Positions 1 to 10,395 of a stretch of 64,000 bases of DNA are shown here, piece by piece. Source of the stretch: Bacteroidales bacterium. Lineage in GTDB: Bacteria; Bacteroidota; Bacteroidia; Bacteroidales; JAADGE01. The stretch lies in the NCBI GenBank assembly GCA_021108035.1, contig JAIORQ010000070.1, positions 1-64,000 of the forward strand. Reading direction: 5' to 3'. A program made the translations under genes and the position numbers. Under the pieces are notes generated by a model that was given only the letters and a program-made list of their open reading frames with translations, had not been told where the DNA came from and made no database searches. Within the stretch, counting starts at the first letter, position 1, and each line of letters begins with the position of its first letter.

Positions 1-185
1 TCTCTGTCAGAAGTTGTCATTCTCGGTATTAATAATCCTTGTGTTGTTGATTGTATCTCAAGCATTGCAGAAGCATCCGGTGTTCCTCCGGTTGAATTTA
101 TTAATACTTGTGCATTTCCTGAAAATGTAAAAGTCAGGGCAACAATTATCAATAAAAGAACTTGTTTTAAATAATTTTTTTTCAT
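1..185 (-). CDS. Secreted surface/adhesin-like protein, N-terminus only
   Basis: This reading frame runs off the left edge; only the first 61 codons are visible. It begins at an ATG with a signal peptide (MKKNYLKQVLLLIIVALTF, then SGNAQ cleavage). The mature start, with VLINSTGGTPDASAMLEIQS followed by TTQGLLIPRMT, is a recurrent N-terminal motif of long secreted Bacteroidota surface or tail-fibre-like proteins, many of which end in chaperone or T9SS domains. The family link is from recall of that motif; the rest of the protein lies outside the window, so its function stays open. Confidence 0.7.
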   Translation of the reverse strand, partial: MKKNYLKQVLLLIIVALTFTFSGNAQVLINSTGGTPDASAMLEIQSTTQGLLIPRMTTSDR

Positions 186-421
186 AACATTAATTTTAAA
201 AGATTTTATTCAATTAATTATAAGAATCAGGGAATATTCAAATATACAAAATTTTTAAATAAAAATAAAAACTTTATTATTGTTTGTTATACTATTTTTA
301 GAATACGTATGTTTATTTTTATTAAACATAAATTTAAATAATATATTTGTAAACAAATAAAATTATAAAACTACAAGTTCAAAGGTGAAAGTTTTATAAA
401 ATAATAATATAAAAATCTGTT

Positions 422-2368
422 TTGAAAAAGAAAATCCAAATATTATCAGTTCAATTACTAATTTTAATTGCCATACCGATTGCCTTGATTTCTCAAAGCA
501 ACTATTCTGACAATTTGTTACTTGACAGTTTATATAAAAATACAAAAACCAATAGTCCCGAAAAAAAAATAAAAGCTTTTTTATCCTTATCAAATTATTA
601 TTTTTATTCTGATCCTGACAGTGCTCATAAATATTTGTATAAAGGGCTTACAATTTCAAGAACTAACGATTTAAAAGAAAATGAAATGCAAATACTGAAA
701 CAAATCGGTATTTTATGTAATGAACAAGGGGATATTGAAAATGCAATGAAATTTTTCGGGAAATCATTAGAAATTGCTAAGAGCTTAAATGATACACTAT
801 CTATTATTTCTGCAATAGGAAATATGGGGAATTCTCATGTGTATTCAGGAAATTATAAAGAAGCAATTAAAAATTTTACTGAAGTACTTAATCTTTCAAA
901 AGAAAGAAACGATATTCGCGGAATGGCAACAGCTTACGGTGCTTTAGGAAATCTTTATATTCATATTAATAACTATGAGAAAGCACTTGATTATTATATT
1001 CTTTCAAAAGAAAGATTTGAAGATTTGAATAACGAAATCGGTATTGCATTGTCTTTAATGAATATTGCAATTGTTTACAATAAAACCGGGAGATATGACA
1101 ATGCTTTAGAAAATTATTCACAAGCAAATACAATATTTATAAATAATAATAATAATTTGAACTCTGCAAAATGTTTAAGCGGAATCTCAAGAATATACAG
1201 TTATAAAGGAAATTATAAAAAATCAATTGATTCAGAATTTAAAGCCCTTAAAATTTACAAAGATTATGATGCAAAAATTGACATTGTAAATTCATACAGT
1301 TTTATCGCATCCAACGAGATTTATTTAAAGAATTATAAAAGATCAATTAATTTATTAGATTCAATTATTGAAACAGCAGTTACGAATAAATATTATTCTC
1401 ATTTAGAAAATATCACTGATAAATACAGAATATCATATGACAGTTTGGGAGATTATAAAAAAGCATATTATTATTCAACTCTTAACAAATTATATTATGA
1501 CAGTATCTTTAATATTGAAAGCGATAAGAAGTTTTCAGAATTAGAAATAAAATTTGAAACTTCTCAAAAAGAACAACAGATTGAATTATATAAAAAAAAT
1601 GAAGAAATCTTAAATAAAGAAAACAGAAACAGGTTAATTACAGCAACCGCATTAATTATATCATTGATCCTCGCCTCGGTAATTTTCTTTTTAATTAATA
1701 ACAGAGCAAAATTAAAAGCCAAACAAAAAAGTACAGAAATCGAACAGAAACTATTGCGAACACAAATGAATCCTCATTTTATATTTAATGCTTTATCTGC
1801 AATAGAAAGTTTTATGTATAAAAATGATCTTGATAAATCGGCTTTGTATTTATCAAATTTTGCAAAACTAATGAGACTTATATTGGTAAGTTCAAGAAAA
1901 AATTTTATCAGTTTAGATGAAGAACTGCAAATTCTTAATTATTATATTGAATTTCAGAAGATTAGAAATAAAATTGATTTTAATTATGAAATTAATATAT
2001 CTGAAGATATTGATATTGAAAATACATTGATACCTCCTATGTTGATACAGCCTTTTGTTGAAAATGCAATTGAACACGGATTTTCCGGTGAAATAAGAGA
2101 TGCTTTATTAAAAATTTCTTTTAATTTGAAAAACAATTATATTTTTGTTGATATAACTGATAACGGCAAAGGTATCAAAAGCACTGAAGACCCGAAAACG
2201 AATCATCAATCGTTGGCGATTCAAATAACAAAAGAAAGATTAGGTATTACAGCCGGGAAAAAACAGAGAAAAGAAATCAATCTGTCAATTCAAGATTTAA
2301 CTGATATTAACCAAAACTTAAGAGGTACAAAAGTAAGTATTAAAATTCCGCATTTTGAAGACTTTTAA
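422..2368 (+). CDS. TPR-containing LytS/YehU-type sensor histidine kinase
   Basis: The 648-residue protein has a hydrophobic N-terminal signal segment, a periplasmic array of about six TPR units (roughly residues 45-380), a short coiled coil, one membrane helix near 405-427 and a cytoplasmic His_kinase domain. The phospho-acceptor is His452 in MNPHFIFNAL, and the ATPase part shows QPFVENAIEHG and DNGKGI. It is expected to sense an unknown periplasmic or protein cue and phosphorylate the LytTR regulator encoded directly downstream, with which it overlaps by 14 nt. The start is TTG; no ATG alternative would retain the signal segment. Confidence 0.92.
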   Translation: MKKKIQILSVQLLILIAIPIALISQSNYSDNLLLDSLYKNTKTNSPEKKIKAFLSLSNYYFYSDPDSAHKYLYKGLTISRTNDLKENEMQILKQIGILCNEQGDIENAMKFFGKSLEIAKSLNDTLSIISAIGNMGNSHVYSGNYKEAIKNFTEVLNLSKERNDIRGMATAYGALGNLYIHINNYEKALDYYILSKERFEDLNNEIGIALSLMNIAIVYNKTGRYDNALENYSQANTIFINNNNNLNSAKCLSGISRIYSYKGNYKKSIDSEFKALKIYKDYDAKIDIVNSYSFIASNEIYLKNYKRSINLLDSIIETAVTNKYYSHLENITDKYRISYDSLGDYKKAYYYSTLNKLYYDSIFNIESDKKFSELEIKFETSQKEQQIELYKKNEEILNKENRNRLITATALIISLILASVIFFLINNRAKLKAKQKSTEIEQKLLRTQMNPHFIFNALSAIESFMYKNDLDKSALYLSNFAKLMRLILVSSRKNFISLDEELQILNYYIEFQKIRNKIDFNYEINISEDIDIENTLIPPMLIQPFVENAIEHGFSGEIRDALLKISFNLKNNYIFVDITDNGKGIKSTEDPKTNHQSLAIQITKERLGITAGKKQRKEINLSIQDLTDINQNLRGTKVSIKIPHFEDF

Positions 2369-3119
2369 AAAAATAAATGCTGCTGTAATTGATGATGAAC
2401 AGAACGCAAGAGATGTAATCTCAAAGATTATTAATAATCATTTTAATAATATTAAAATCAATACAGCAAAAAATGTTAAAACAGGAATTCGTTTAATAAA
2501 CGATAATGATCCTGATATTGTTTTTTTGGATATTGATATGCCCGACGGCACCGGTTTTGATCTCTTGAAAAAAATAAATTCACATCATTTTAAATTGATC
2601 TTTATTACGGCATATGAAGAACATGCAATAAAAGCTATTAAATTTAGTGCTCTTGATTACATTTTAAAACCGGTTAATGAGGTTGAACTTATTGAAGCAG
2701 TAAACAAAGCCATTCAAGAAATTGATACTGAAGTAAATCAACAAAAGATCATGGCATTTTTATCAAATATTGAAAATTTATCCCAAAAGCCGAAAAAACT
2801 TGTTTTGAATACTTCCGATAATATTTATGTTATAAATATTGAAGATATTGTAAGATGTCAGTCTGAAAATAACTATACAATATTTTATTTAAATAATAAG
2901 AAAAAAATTATTATGTCGAAGACATTGAAGGAATATGACAATTTATTATCTGAAAATGATTTTGTAAGAATACACCGATCACACTTGATCAACATTAATT
3001 ACATTGAACGCTTTGATAAAAAAGATACCGGCAATGTATTTATGAAAGACAACTCAAAAATTCCGGTTTCTGTAAGAAAAAAAGACGAATTGGTAAAAAA
3101 ACTTAATATGCTTTCTTGA
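2355..3119 (+). CDS. LytTR-family response regulator
   Basis: This 254-residue two-domain regulator has a receiver domain (residues 8-125; acidic pair D13/D14, phospho-acceptor D59 in FLDIDMPDG, T85, K105) and a C-terminal LytTR DNA-binding domain (about 155-250, with RCQSENNYTIFYL and VRIHRSHLINI). It starts at TTG inside the 3' end of the kinase gene, so the two are translationally coupled and surely form one two-component system. Regulated genes are unknown; LytTR proteins in Bacteroidota often act near their own operon. It is followed by a short AT-rich gap before a convergent gene. Confidence 0.93.
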   Translation: MKTFKKINAAVIDDEQNARDVISKIINNHFNNIKINTAKNVKTGIRLINDNDPDIVFLDIDMPDGTGFDLLKKINSHHFKLIFITAYEEHAIKAIKFSALDYILKPVNEVELIEAVNKAIQEIDTEVNQQKIMAFLSNIENLSQKPKKLVLNTSDNIYVINIEDIVRCQSENNYTIFYLNNKKKIIMSKTLKEYDNLLSENDFVRIHRSHLININYIERFDKKDTGNVFMKDNSKIPVSVRKKDELVKKLNMLS

Positions 3120-3199
3120 GATTTTTTAAAAGTTTAAAGTCTAAAATACAAAGTTTAAAGCATCAGCATTTCTCTTTATTCATAATTGCTCAATTTAGC

Positions 3200-5530
3200 T
3201 TATAATTTCATTCCAATAATAATTATATCATCTAACTGTTCTAAATCTCCTTTCCATTTAGTTAAAAATTTATCTAATATATCTTTCTGTTCGGTCATTG
3301 ATTTACTTTGTATCTTCAACAGTAATTCTTGAAATTTTTTAGATTTAAGTTTTCTGCCCCTTTCTCCGCCGAACTGATCCATATAGCCGTCAGAAAACAA
3401 ATAAATTGAATCACCTTTATTATATTTTATTATGTGATTTGTAAAGTTTTTATCCATTTTTAAATGAATACCGATAGGCATTCTGTCTGCAGGAATTTTA
3501 TTAATTTTATATTCTCCGCTATTAGCAGGAATAAAATATAACGGATTATATGCACCTGCATATTGTATTTCCTGTTTTGTTGTATCAATGACGGATATTG
3601 CCATATCCATTCCGTCTTTTGTTTCACGATCTTGTTGATGTAAAGAATCAATAACTTTATTTCTCAATCTGTCTAATATCTCACTTGCTGCTAATATTTT
3701 ATCTTTATTAACAATTTCATTAAGAAAGGTTACTCCAAGCATACTCATAAAAGCTCCGGGGACACCATGACCGGTACAATCAGCTGCCGTTACAATTAAT
3801 TTATCATCTACTTTGGTCATCCAATAAAAATCACCGCTTACAATATCTTTCGGTCTGAAATAAATAAAATAATCCTCAATATCTTCGGCAAATAATTTTT
3901 TATCCGGCAAAACAGCTTCCTGAATTCTTTGTGCATATTGAATACTGTCAGTAATTTCTTCCTTTTGTTTTAAAGCAATGTCTCTTTGCTCTGTAATTAA
4001 TATATTTTTATCTTCAATTTCATCTCTTTGTGCTAAAACTTCTTCATTGCTTTGCTCTAATTCTATGTTCTTATGTTCAATTTCTTCTTTTTGTGCTGCC
4101 AGTAATCTGTTTGCTCTTTGCTTTCTTTTATAACTCATAATTGAAATGACTGCAATTATAAGTGCTACGAGGACTAAACCGATAAGTCCGATTATTTTAT
4201 ATCTGTTTATTTTATCCTTTTCTTTTTGAATAGCATCTCTTTTCTCCTTTTCTATCTTTTCTTTAGCTTTTCTTATTTTTTCTTGCTTTTCATATTCATA
4301 TTGCATACTCATCGCAGTAAGTTCTTTTTCATTATTGTCATTAAAAATACTGTCGTTTAATTCTTTGAAAATAAGATGGTTTTCATAAGCTTCTTTATAC
4401 TTACCGATTTTTGCATAATTCATGCTTAGCCATTCAACAGATTCAATTGATATATTAATATCTGTTCCAAATGAAATCTCTTTAGCCTTTTCCAGAAATT
4501 CTATTGCTTTTTTATTATTTCCTTGATAATAATAATATTCCCCAAGTCCGTTATAACAAAGAGCTATGCCCGGAGCCCAATTCATACTTTCATAAATATC
4601 TAAACTTTTATCAAAATAATCTTTTGCTTTGCTAAATTTTTTAATTTTATTATTAGCATCTCCCAACTTATAAAGTGCATAAGCAATCATAGGTGTATAG
4701 CCTATCTCTTCAAATAATTCTAATGATTTTATGTAATAATCAACTGCTAAATTATATGCATTATTATTTGCATAATAATTTCCGATATTATTGTTAACTT
4801 CAGCAATTAATCGTATATCACCTAATTCTGCAAAAATATTCAATGCTTTATTGAAATTATCAATTGCTTTTTCAGCATTTTTTTGTTCACCGTAAACTAT
4901 TCCGATATTTTGATATAGTTGGGCAACCACACGTTTATCATCAACTTCTTCATAAAACTTCAGACTTTTAAAGTAATAGTCTAAGGTGGTTTTAAAATCT
5001 CCTTGCATTTGAAATAAGTTTCCGAGATTTAAATATGTTTTAGCAATCCCTTCTTTATCATCAATTTCTAAATAAATATCAAGTGCTTTTTGATAACTGT
5101 CTCGGGATTCTATAATCTCTCCGAGACTTCTTTTAAAAATCCCGATATTTACATAACAGGCAGCTACACCTTTTTTATCTCCAATGCTTTCGAAAGTTTC
5201 TCTGCTGTTTTTAGTTAATTCATATGCCTTGTCAAATTCACCAAACATAAAATGAATAATTCCTAATGTTTTATATACATCGGCAATTCCTTTTTTGTAA
5301 TCAATTTCCTTTCCCAAGGTTAATGCTTGTTGAGCATAATCCAATGCTTGTTCATTATTTCTTCCTCTTAACATATTTGCAAGTTCATTCAAAAGATTTA
5401 CTTTTGCAGTATCAACAGTTGTTTTCTTGATTTCATTAAGTAAACTGTCAACAGGGTTTTGTTGCGCATATAAGCCTGATTGGATTATGAAGATAAAAAA
5501 GAAGAATAAGTAAAGGATATTATTTTTCAT
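3200..5530 (-). CDS. TPR sensor with SpoIIE/PP2C-type serine phosphatase domain
   Basis: The 776-residue protein has an N-terminal signal segment, a long periplasmic TPR array (about residues 40-400, repeated YxNIG and ALDYYxKSL-type units), a membrane helix near 445-466, a Glu/Lys-rich coiled coil and a C-terminal SpoIIE phosphatase domain from about 560. Metal-binding signatures are visible: GDFYW, ADCTGHGVPGAFMS and YLFSDGYMDQFGGE. The family dephosphorylates serine phosphoproteins such as anti-anti-sigma factors; the partner here is not in the window. Its topology parallels the nearby TPR kinase at 422-2368, but the genes are convergent and not co-transcribed. Confidence 0.9.
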   Translation of the reverse strand: MKNNILYLFFFFIFIIQSGLYAQQNPVDSLLNEIKKTTVDTAKVNLLNELANMLRGRNNEQALDYAQQALTLGKEIDYKKGIADVYKTLGIIHFMFGEFDKAYELTKNSRETFESIGDKKGVAACYVNIGIFKRSLGEIIESRDSYQKALDIYLEIDDKEGIAKTYLNLGNLFQMQGDFKTTLDYYFKSLKFYEEVDDKRVVAQLYQNIGIVYGEQKNAEKAIDNFNKALNIFAELGDIRLIAEVNNNIGNYYANNNAYNLAVDYYIKSLELFEEIGYTPMIAYALYKLGDANNKIKKFSKAKDYFDKSLDIYESMNWAPGIALCYNGLGEYYYYQGNNKKAIEFLEKAKEISFGTDINISIESVEWLSMNYAKIGKYKEAYENHLIFKELNDSIFNDNNEKELTAMSMQYEYEKQEKIRKAKEKIEKEKRDAIQKEKDKINRYKIIGLIGLVLVALIIAVISIMSYKRKQRANRLLAAQKEEIEHKNIELEQSNEEVLAQRDEIEDKNILITEQRDIALKQKEEITDSIQYAQRIQEAVLPDKKLFAEDIEDYFIYFRPKDIVSGDFYWMTKVDDKLIVTAADCTGHGVPGAFMSMLGVTFLNEIVNKDKILAASEILDRLRNKVIDSLHQQDRETKDGMDMAISVIDTTKQEIQYAGAYNPLYFIPANSGEYKINKIPADRMPIGIHLKMDKNFTNHIIKYNKGDSIYLFSDGYMDQFGGERGRKLKSKKFQELLLKIQSKSMTEQKDILDKFLTKWKGDLEQLDDIIIIGMKL

Positions 5531-5629
5531 TATAGTTTTTTTTAAGAATAGATTTTATGTTTGAACACTTCTTTTATTGCAACGAAATTAGTAATAATAA
5601 TGAAAATGCCCAATTTTTATACTAATTTT

Positions 5630-5668
5630 AAACAATAAAAAAACCGATTCATATTTGAACCGGTTTCT
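5630..5668 (-). terminator. Rho-independent terminator of the 5699-6478 lipoprotein gene
   Basis: Positions 5641-5650 pair with 5657-5666 (one A-C mismatch, 6-nt loop). Read on the minus strand, the stem is followed by a T-run. It sits just after the stop of the lipoprotein gene and before the start of the next minus-strand gene's promoter region. Confidence 0.75.
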
Positions 5669-5698
5669 TTATTGTATTTCTTATCTTGAAAAAAGTTA

Positions 5699-6478
5699 TT
5701 ACAATTTAACTTCTACTGAAATCTTGCCGTTCGTAACAGTTATAATATTATCGCAAGCACCATCACCGTAATCTATTACAGAAGTTCCGTTTTCACTTAC
5801 AATTGTAACTGTTCCTGAAACAGGGTATCCGTATTCACAAGATCTGTCAACCGTAACAGCATCATACCTTGCTGTATAACTAACTCCATTACGATTTACA
5901 CCTGTAGCAGTTCCGGACATTTCAATTACATTTGTAGAAATATCTCCGTCACCAAATCCGTTAAGTATTGTAAAGGTTTTATTTGAAGACCATGAGATTG
6001 TTCTGCTGTCGCTAAAAGTAGCAACCATATCTGTAGCAACTACATTAATTGCCGGTTTAATATAAGTGCCTCCGAAAGTTGTTGTAATTGTTCCTTCAAC
6101 ACCAATATCATTGATAGAATAATTATCAAAAGTAATAACAAATTCAACTGCTCTCAAACCTATATCAGCCAAAAGAGTATATTTAATAATAATTGAACCG
6201 TTTCTGACAGCACCTCTGTATTCACAATTATCATTAAAAGTTAAAATAATAGTATCCACATCGTTTTTGTACACTTCAACACAACCGGGCAAATCAGCTT
6301 TGCCGCCACCGCCACCGGCTTGATTATTTCCTACTGCAAAAGCATCTGACATAATATAACCTCCTCTTGCATCATCCTCAGCAGATTGAGCATCAGGATC
6401 GGGTTTTTTACAACCGGACAAAATTAACAAACCTGCTGCAAAAAAAATCGTTAAGATTTTAAAAAAGTTTGATTTCAT
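5699..6478 (-). CDS. Hypothetical lipoprotein
   Basis: This 259-residue protein has a clear type II signal peptide with lipobox LLILSGC at about 17-23, so it is lipid-anchored. After a Gly-rich linker (NNQAGGGGGKAD) come two Cys-containing beta-rich segments (LPGCVEVYKN, DNCEYRGAV, DRSCEYGYPVSG, GDGACDNII). The paired CEYxG motifs suggest two related halves or disulfide-stabilised beta sheets. I do not recognise a family with a known function. It appears to be a single-gene transcript, with its own hairpin terminator downstream. Confidence 0.75.
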   Translation of the reverse strand: MKSNFFKILTIFFAAGLLILSGCKKPDPDAQSAEDDARGGYIMSDAFAVGNNQAGGGGGKADLPGCVEVYKNDVDTIILTFNDNCEYRGAVRNGSIIIKYTLLADIGLRAVEFVITFDNYSINDIGVEGTITTTFGGTYIKPAINVVATDMVATFSDSRTISWSSNKTFTILNGFGDGDISTNVIEMSGTATGVNRNGVSYTARYDAVTVDRSCEYGYPVSGTVTIVSENGTSVIDYGDGACDNIITVTNGKISVEVKL

Positions 6479-6674
6479 AATATATAATTTTTAGTTAATA
6501 AAGTTCACAGTAAATATCTCTTTATTTAAGACTCAAAAATAATAAAAAGGTTGTTTTAAAAACATATAATTCTTCTAATATACGTTTTTTATCCATAGAT
6601 ACACAATTTTTTATGATAAAATACAGATTATTTTAATAATTTTGTTATTTACCTCTATAAGATTTAAAAAATTT

Positions 6675-6682
6675 TAATTTTG
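6675..6682 (+). promoter_or_regulatory. Bacteroidota-type -7 box upstream of hutU
   Basis: TAATTTTG matches the TAnnTTTG consensus of the primary Bacteroidota sigma factor and lies 19 nt before the hutU ATG. No well-spaced -33 TTTG was found. Confidence 0.5.
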
Positions 6683-6701
6683 CAAGATTAAATTTAATAA
6701 A

Positions 6702-8711
6702 ATGAATCCGGATATTTTTAAAAGAAAAATAAAAGAAGGAATTCCTTCAAAATTACCTGAAAATAAAGGCAGGAGATTAAGCATTAGTCATGCTCCGAGA
6801 AGAAAAAACATTCTTAATACAGAAGAAAAAAAACTTTCTTTAAAGAATGCTTTAAGATATTTCGATAAAAAACATCATGATATTTTAGCACCGGAGTTTT
6901 TGAAAGAGTTGGAAGATTACGGTCGAATCTATATGTATCGTTTCATGCCTGATTATAAAATGCATGCAAGGCCAATAGATCAATATCCTGCAAACACTGA
7001 ACAAGCAGCAGGAATTATGCTGATGATTCAAAACAACCTTGATGATGCAGTAGCTCAACACCCTGATGAGTTGATAACCTACGGCGGAAACGGAGCAGTT
7101 TTTCAAAATTGGGCACAATATCTTCTTAGTATGCAATACCTTTCCGAGATGACTGATGAACAAACACTTGTAATGTATTCCGGTCATCCTATGGGATTAT
7201 TTCCTTCTCATAAAGATGCACCGAGAGTTATTGTAACAAACGGAATGGTTATTCCAAACTACTCGAAACAAGACGATTTGGAAAAATTTAATGCATTGGG
7301 AGTTTCACAATACGGACAAATGACTGCCGGATCTTATATGTATATCGGTCCTCAAGGAATTGTTCACGGAACAACCATAACTGTATTAAATGCCGGAAGA
7401 AAAATATTAAAAGAAGGTGAAACTGATCTTAAAGGAAAACTATTTTTAAGTTCAGGATTAGGCGGAATGTCAGGGGCACAGCCAAAAGCTTGTAATATTG
7501 CCGGAGTAATTTCAGTAATTGCTGAAGTGAATCCCAAAGCAAGCAAAAAAAGGCATGAACAAGGCTGGGTAGATGAATATTTCAATGATCTTAACAAACT
7601 TGTAAAAAGGCTTATAATTGCCAAAGAAAAAAAGGAAATTGTATCAATCGCATATGAAGGAAATATTGTGGATGTATGGGAAAAATTTGCAGAAGAAAAT
7701 ATTTTCGTTGACTTGGGTTCAGATCAAACATCTTTGCATAATCCATGGGCAGGCGGCTATTATCCTGTCGAACTTTCATTTGAAGAAAGTAATAAAATGA
7801 TGTCAGAAAATCCGGATAAGTTTAAAAAACATGTACAGAAATCCTTAATAAGACAAGCTGATGCAATAAAAAAGCATACTGATAAAGGGACATATTTTTT
7901 TGATTACGGAAATGCCTTTTTACTTGAAGCAAGCAGAGCAGGTGCAGATATTTTAAATGAAGACAATTCATTTATATATCCGTCTTACGTCCAAGACATT
8001 ATGGGACCAATGTTTTTTGATTACGGATTCGGTCCGTTTAGATGGGTTTGCACTTCAGGAAAAGATGATGATTTGCAGAAAACAGATAAAATTGCAGCAA
8101 ATGTACTTAAAGAAATTGCAGATAATTCTCCCGATGAAATAAAAGGACAAATGCACGACAACATAAAATGGATAAAAGAAGCCGGGAAAAATAAACTTGT
8201 TGTAGGCTCAAAAGCCAGAATTCTTTATGCAGATTGTGAAGGCAGAACAAAAATAGCAAACGCATTTAATCAAGCCGTAAAATCCGGTGAGATTTCGGCA
8301 CCGGTTATTCTCGGACGCGATCATCATGATGTTTCAGGTACTGATTCGCCATACAGAGAAACTTCCAATATATATGACGGTTCACAATTTACTGCTGATA
8401 TGGCAATCCATAATGTAATCGGTGATTCTTTCAGAGGTGCAACTTGGGTATCGATACATAACGGCGGAGGTGTCGGCTGGGGCGAAGTTATTAACGGTGG
8501 TTTTGGTATGTTGTTAGACGGTACTGAAGAAACCGAAAGAAGGCTTCATATGATGTTGCATTGGGATGTAAATAACGGTATTACGAGAAGAAGTTGGGCA
8601 AGAAATGAAGGTTCTGTATTTGCCGTTAGAAGAGCAATGAAAGAGAATGATAAATTAAAGGTTACTTTGCCTAATTTTGCTGATGATAGTTTGATAAATT
8701 CATTATTTTAA
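6702..8711 (+). CDS. hutU: Urocanate hydratase
   Basis: This 669-residue protein catalyses the NAD+-dependent hydration of urocanate to imidazolone propionate, the second step of histidine degradation. Its length and sequence fit the Bacteroidota form of the family. The FGPFRWVCTSG segment carries the Cys that is conserved and essential in characterised urocanases, and SIHNGGGVGWGEVINGGFG is a family hallmark near the C-terminus. No hutH, hutI or glutamate formiminotransferase gene is adjacent, so the pathway genes must lie elsewhere. The start ATG follows a plausible -7 promoter box. Confidence 0.96.
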   Translation: MNPDIFKRKIKEGIPSKLPENKGRRLSISHAPRRKNILNTEEKKLSLKNALRYFDKKHHDILAPEFLKELEDYGRIYMYRFMPDYKMHARPIDQYPANTEQAAGIMLMIQNNLDDAVAQHPDELITYGGNGAVFQNWAQYLLSMQYLSEMTDEQTLVMYSGHPMGLFPSHKDAPRVIVTNGMVIPNYSKQDDLEKFNALGVSQYGQMTAGSYMYIGPQGIVHGTTITVLNAGRKILKEGETDLKGKLFLSSGLGGMSGAQPKACNIAGVISVIAEVNPKASKKRHEQGWVDEYFNDLNKLVKRLIIAKEKKEIVSIAYEGNIVDVWEKFAEENIFVDLGSDQTSLHNPWAGGYYPVELSFEESNKMMSENPDKFKKHVQKSLIRQADAIKKHTDKGTYFFDYGNAFLLEASRAGADILNEDNSFIYPSYVQDIMGPMFFDYGFGPFRWVCTSGKDDDLQKTDKIAANVLKEIADNSPDEIKGQMHDNIKWIKEAGKNKLVVGSKARILYADCEGRTKIANAFNQAVKSGEISAPVILGRDHHDVSGTDSPYRETSNIYDGSQFTADMAIHNVIGDSFRGATWVSIHNGGGVGWGEVINGGFGMLLDGTEETERRLHMMLHWDVNNGITRRSWARNEGSVFAVRRAMKENDKLKVTLPNFADDSLINSLF

Positions 8712-8772
8712 CAGAAAGAATACATTTTGTTGTTTATATTTAAAGTTGTTCCTGTTATATTGTTTCATTGTT

Positions 8773-8851
8773 ATATTGTTTCATTGTTAAATTGCTAAAA
8801 AACAATCTGCCGGCAGGCAGGCAATGTAGTAATAAAACAATGAAACAATAT
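8773..8851. repeat. Inverted-repeat element enclosing a CTGCC palindrome
   Basis: A perfect 16-bp inverted repeat (8773-8788 and 8836-8851, ATATTGTTTCATTGTT and its complement) encloses CTGCCGGCAGGCAGGC at 8807-8822. Related CTGCC-type palindromes occur at 17692-17710 and 60805-60837. It lies between the convergent hutU and glycosyltransferase genes and could act as a bidirectional terminator. Confidence 0.7.
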
Positions 8852-8906
8852 TTAAAATACCCTACAAAGCCGATTTTTTCGTGAGTTCTCTGAAAAACTT
8901 ATTATT

Positions 8907-9854
8907 TTACAGATTTATCTTTTCATCAATATGATATTTATTCCTGTCTTGCGAAGTTCTCGAAACAAGATCAGCTAATAAGCCTGTAAGAAATAACTGA
9001 CTTCCGAATATTATTGCTAATAATCCAAGGAAAAACAGAGGTCTCTCGGTCATTGCATATTGTGCCCAAAATATTTTTGCAATTGATAAATAAATCAATA
9101 TGCCAAATCCTGCAAAGAAACTAAAGGATCCTAATGTACCAAAGAAGTGCATCGGCCGTTTTGCAAATCTTGTAATAAATGTAATTGAAAGCAGATCTAA
9201 GAATCCGTTAATAAACCTTTCAATTCCAAATTTCGATTTACCGTATTTCCGTTCTTGGTGTTTTACGATTTTTTCCCCGATTTTAGTATATCCGGCTTGT
9301 TTAACGAGGATTGGTATGTATCTGTGCATTTCGCCGTAAACTTCAATACTTTTAACAACTTTGTTTTTATATGCTTTTAAACCGCAATTGAAATCGTGTA
9401 ATTTCAGCCGGCTTACCCTTCTTGCTGTAAGATTGAAAAACTTACTCGGTAAATTTTTACTGAATAAAGGATCATATCTTTTTTTCTTCCATCCTGAAAC
9501 TAAATCGTAATCATCATTCATTATCATTTTATATAATTCCGGAATTTCCTCAGGATTATCTTGAAGATCGGCATCCATAGTAATTACAACATCACCTGCA
9601 GCAACAGTAAAACCTTCAAAAATTGCAGCGGATTTTCCGTAATTTTTAATAAACTTTATACCTTTTATATTTTTATTTTCTTCAGCTAATCGCTCAATTA
9701 CATTCCAAGAATTATCTTTACTTCCGTCATCAATCATTATTATTTCATATGTTAACTTTTCATTATCACAAACTTTAGTTATCCACTCACAAAGTTCAGG
9801 CAATGATTCTTCTTCATTCAGTAAAGATATTACTACGGATATATCTGTCATCAT
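8907..9854 (-). CDS. Family 2 glycosyltransferase, DPM1/GtrB-like, membrane bound
   Basis: This 315-residue protein has a GT-A fold domain (residues 4-230) with SVVISLLNEEESLPEL, the DDGSKDNSW motif and the metal-binding DADLQD, followed by two C-terminal membrane helices (about 235-300). The family transfers a sugar from a nucleotide donor to a polyprenyl phosphate carrier, supplying cell-surface glycan synthesis. It is a lone minus-strand gene between convergent and divergent neighbours. The sugar and acceptor cannot be read from sequence. The start uses the first of two consecutive ATGs; the second is equally possible. Confidence 0.9.
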   Translation of the reverse strand: MMTDISVVISLLNEEESLPELCEWITKVCDNEKLTYEIIMIDDGSKDNSWNVIERLAEENKNIKGIKFIKNYGKSAAIFEGFTVAAGDVVITMDADLQDNPEEIPELYKMIMNDDYDLVSGWKKKRYDPLFSKNLPSKFFNLTARRVSRLKLHDFNCGLKAYKNKVVKSIEVYGEMHRYIPILVKQAGYTKIGEKIVKHQERKYGKSKFGIERFINGFLDLLSITFITRFAKRPMHFFGTLGSFSFFAGFGILIYLSIAKIFWAQYAMTERPLFFLGLLAIIFGSQLFLTGLLADLVSRTSQDRNKYHIDEKINL

Positions 9855-10078
9855 TTTTTAAATTTGGTCATAATAATTTTCCAAAAATATATATAAGTAT
9901 GTATAAAAAGAAAAAAACTATATCATTTTTTCTTCAAAATATTGTGCAACAAATATTTTAAGGTACAGAATTTGATAATAGTAAAGTAAATCCTGATGTT
10001 ATCAGGATAAACAACAAAACTTGCAGATTTTAAAAATCATTGATATTTTCAGCAAGGCTACATAAAGACGACAGAACA

Positions 10079-10297
10079 ATGGCTAATAAAATTAAAGTTA
10101 TTGAAAGAAACAGAATAATCGGCGGTTATTCACTATCCGTGAGAGATGATTGGGTTTATAAGATAAAAAAAATACACTTGACAGAAGTCGAAAAAGACAA
10201 ATATCTGGAAAAATTCGGTGAGCAAATTATTATATTTAACGAATTTTATGAGTGGTATAAGGATTTAAAAAAACAGCTTTTAAAAAATAACACCTAA
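10079..10297 (+). CDS. Small hypothetical protein
   Basis: A 72-residue basic protein begins MANKIKVIERNRIIGGYSLS and contains a WVYKIKKI segment and an acidic/aromatic C-terminal helix (EFYEWYKDLKKQLL). I chose the ATG at 10079 over an upstream TTG at 10040 because it is the stronger codon and the extra residues are not family-like. No signal peptide or membrane helix is visible, and I do not recognise the family. It has its own gap on either side, so it is probably transcribed alone. Confidence 0.5.
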   Translation: MANKIKVIERNRIIGGYSLSVRDDWVYKIKKIHLTEVEKDKYLEKFGEQIIIFNEFYEWYKDLKKQLLKNNT

Positions 10298-10395
10298 TCA
10301 TTTGTAAATAAAAAAAAATATATAAATCTTTGTTGTTTATTAATACTTTTATTAACTGACAATAAGTATGTTTATAATTTTCAATAATTGAATAT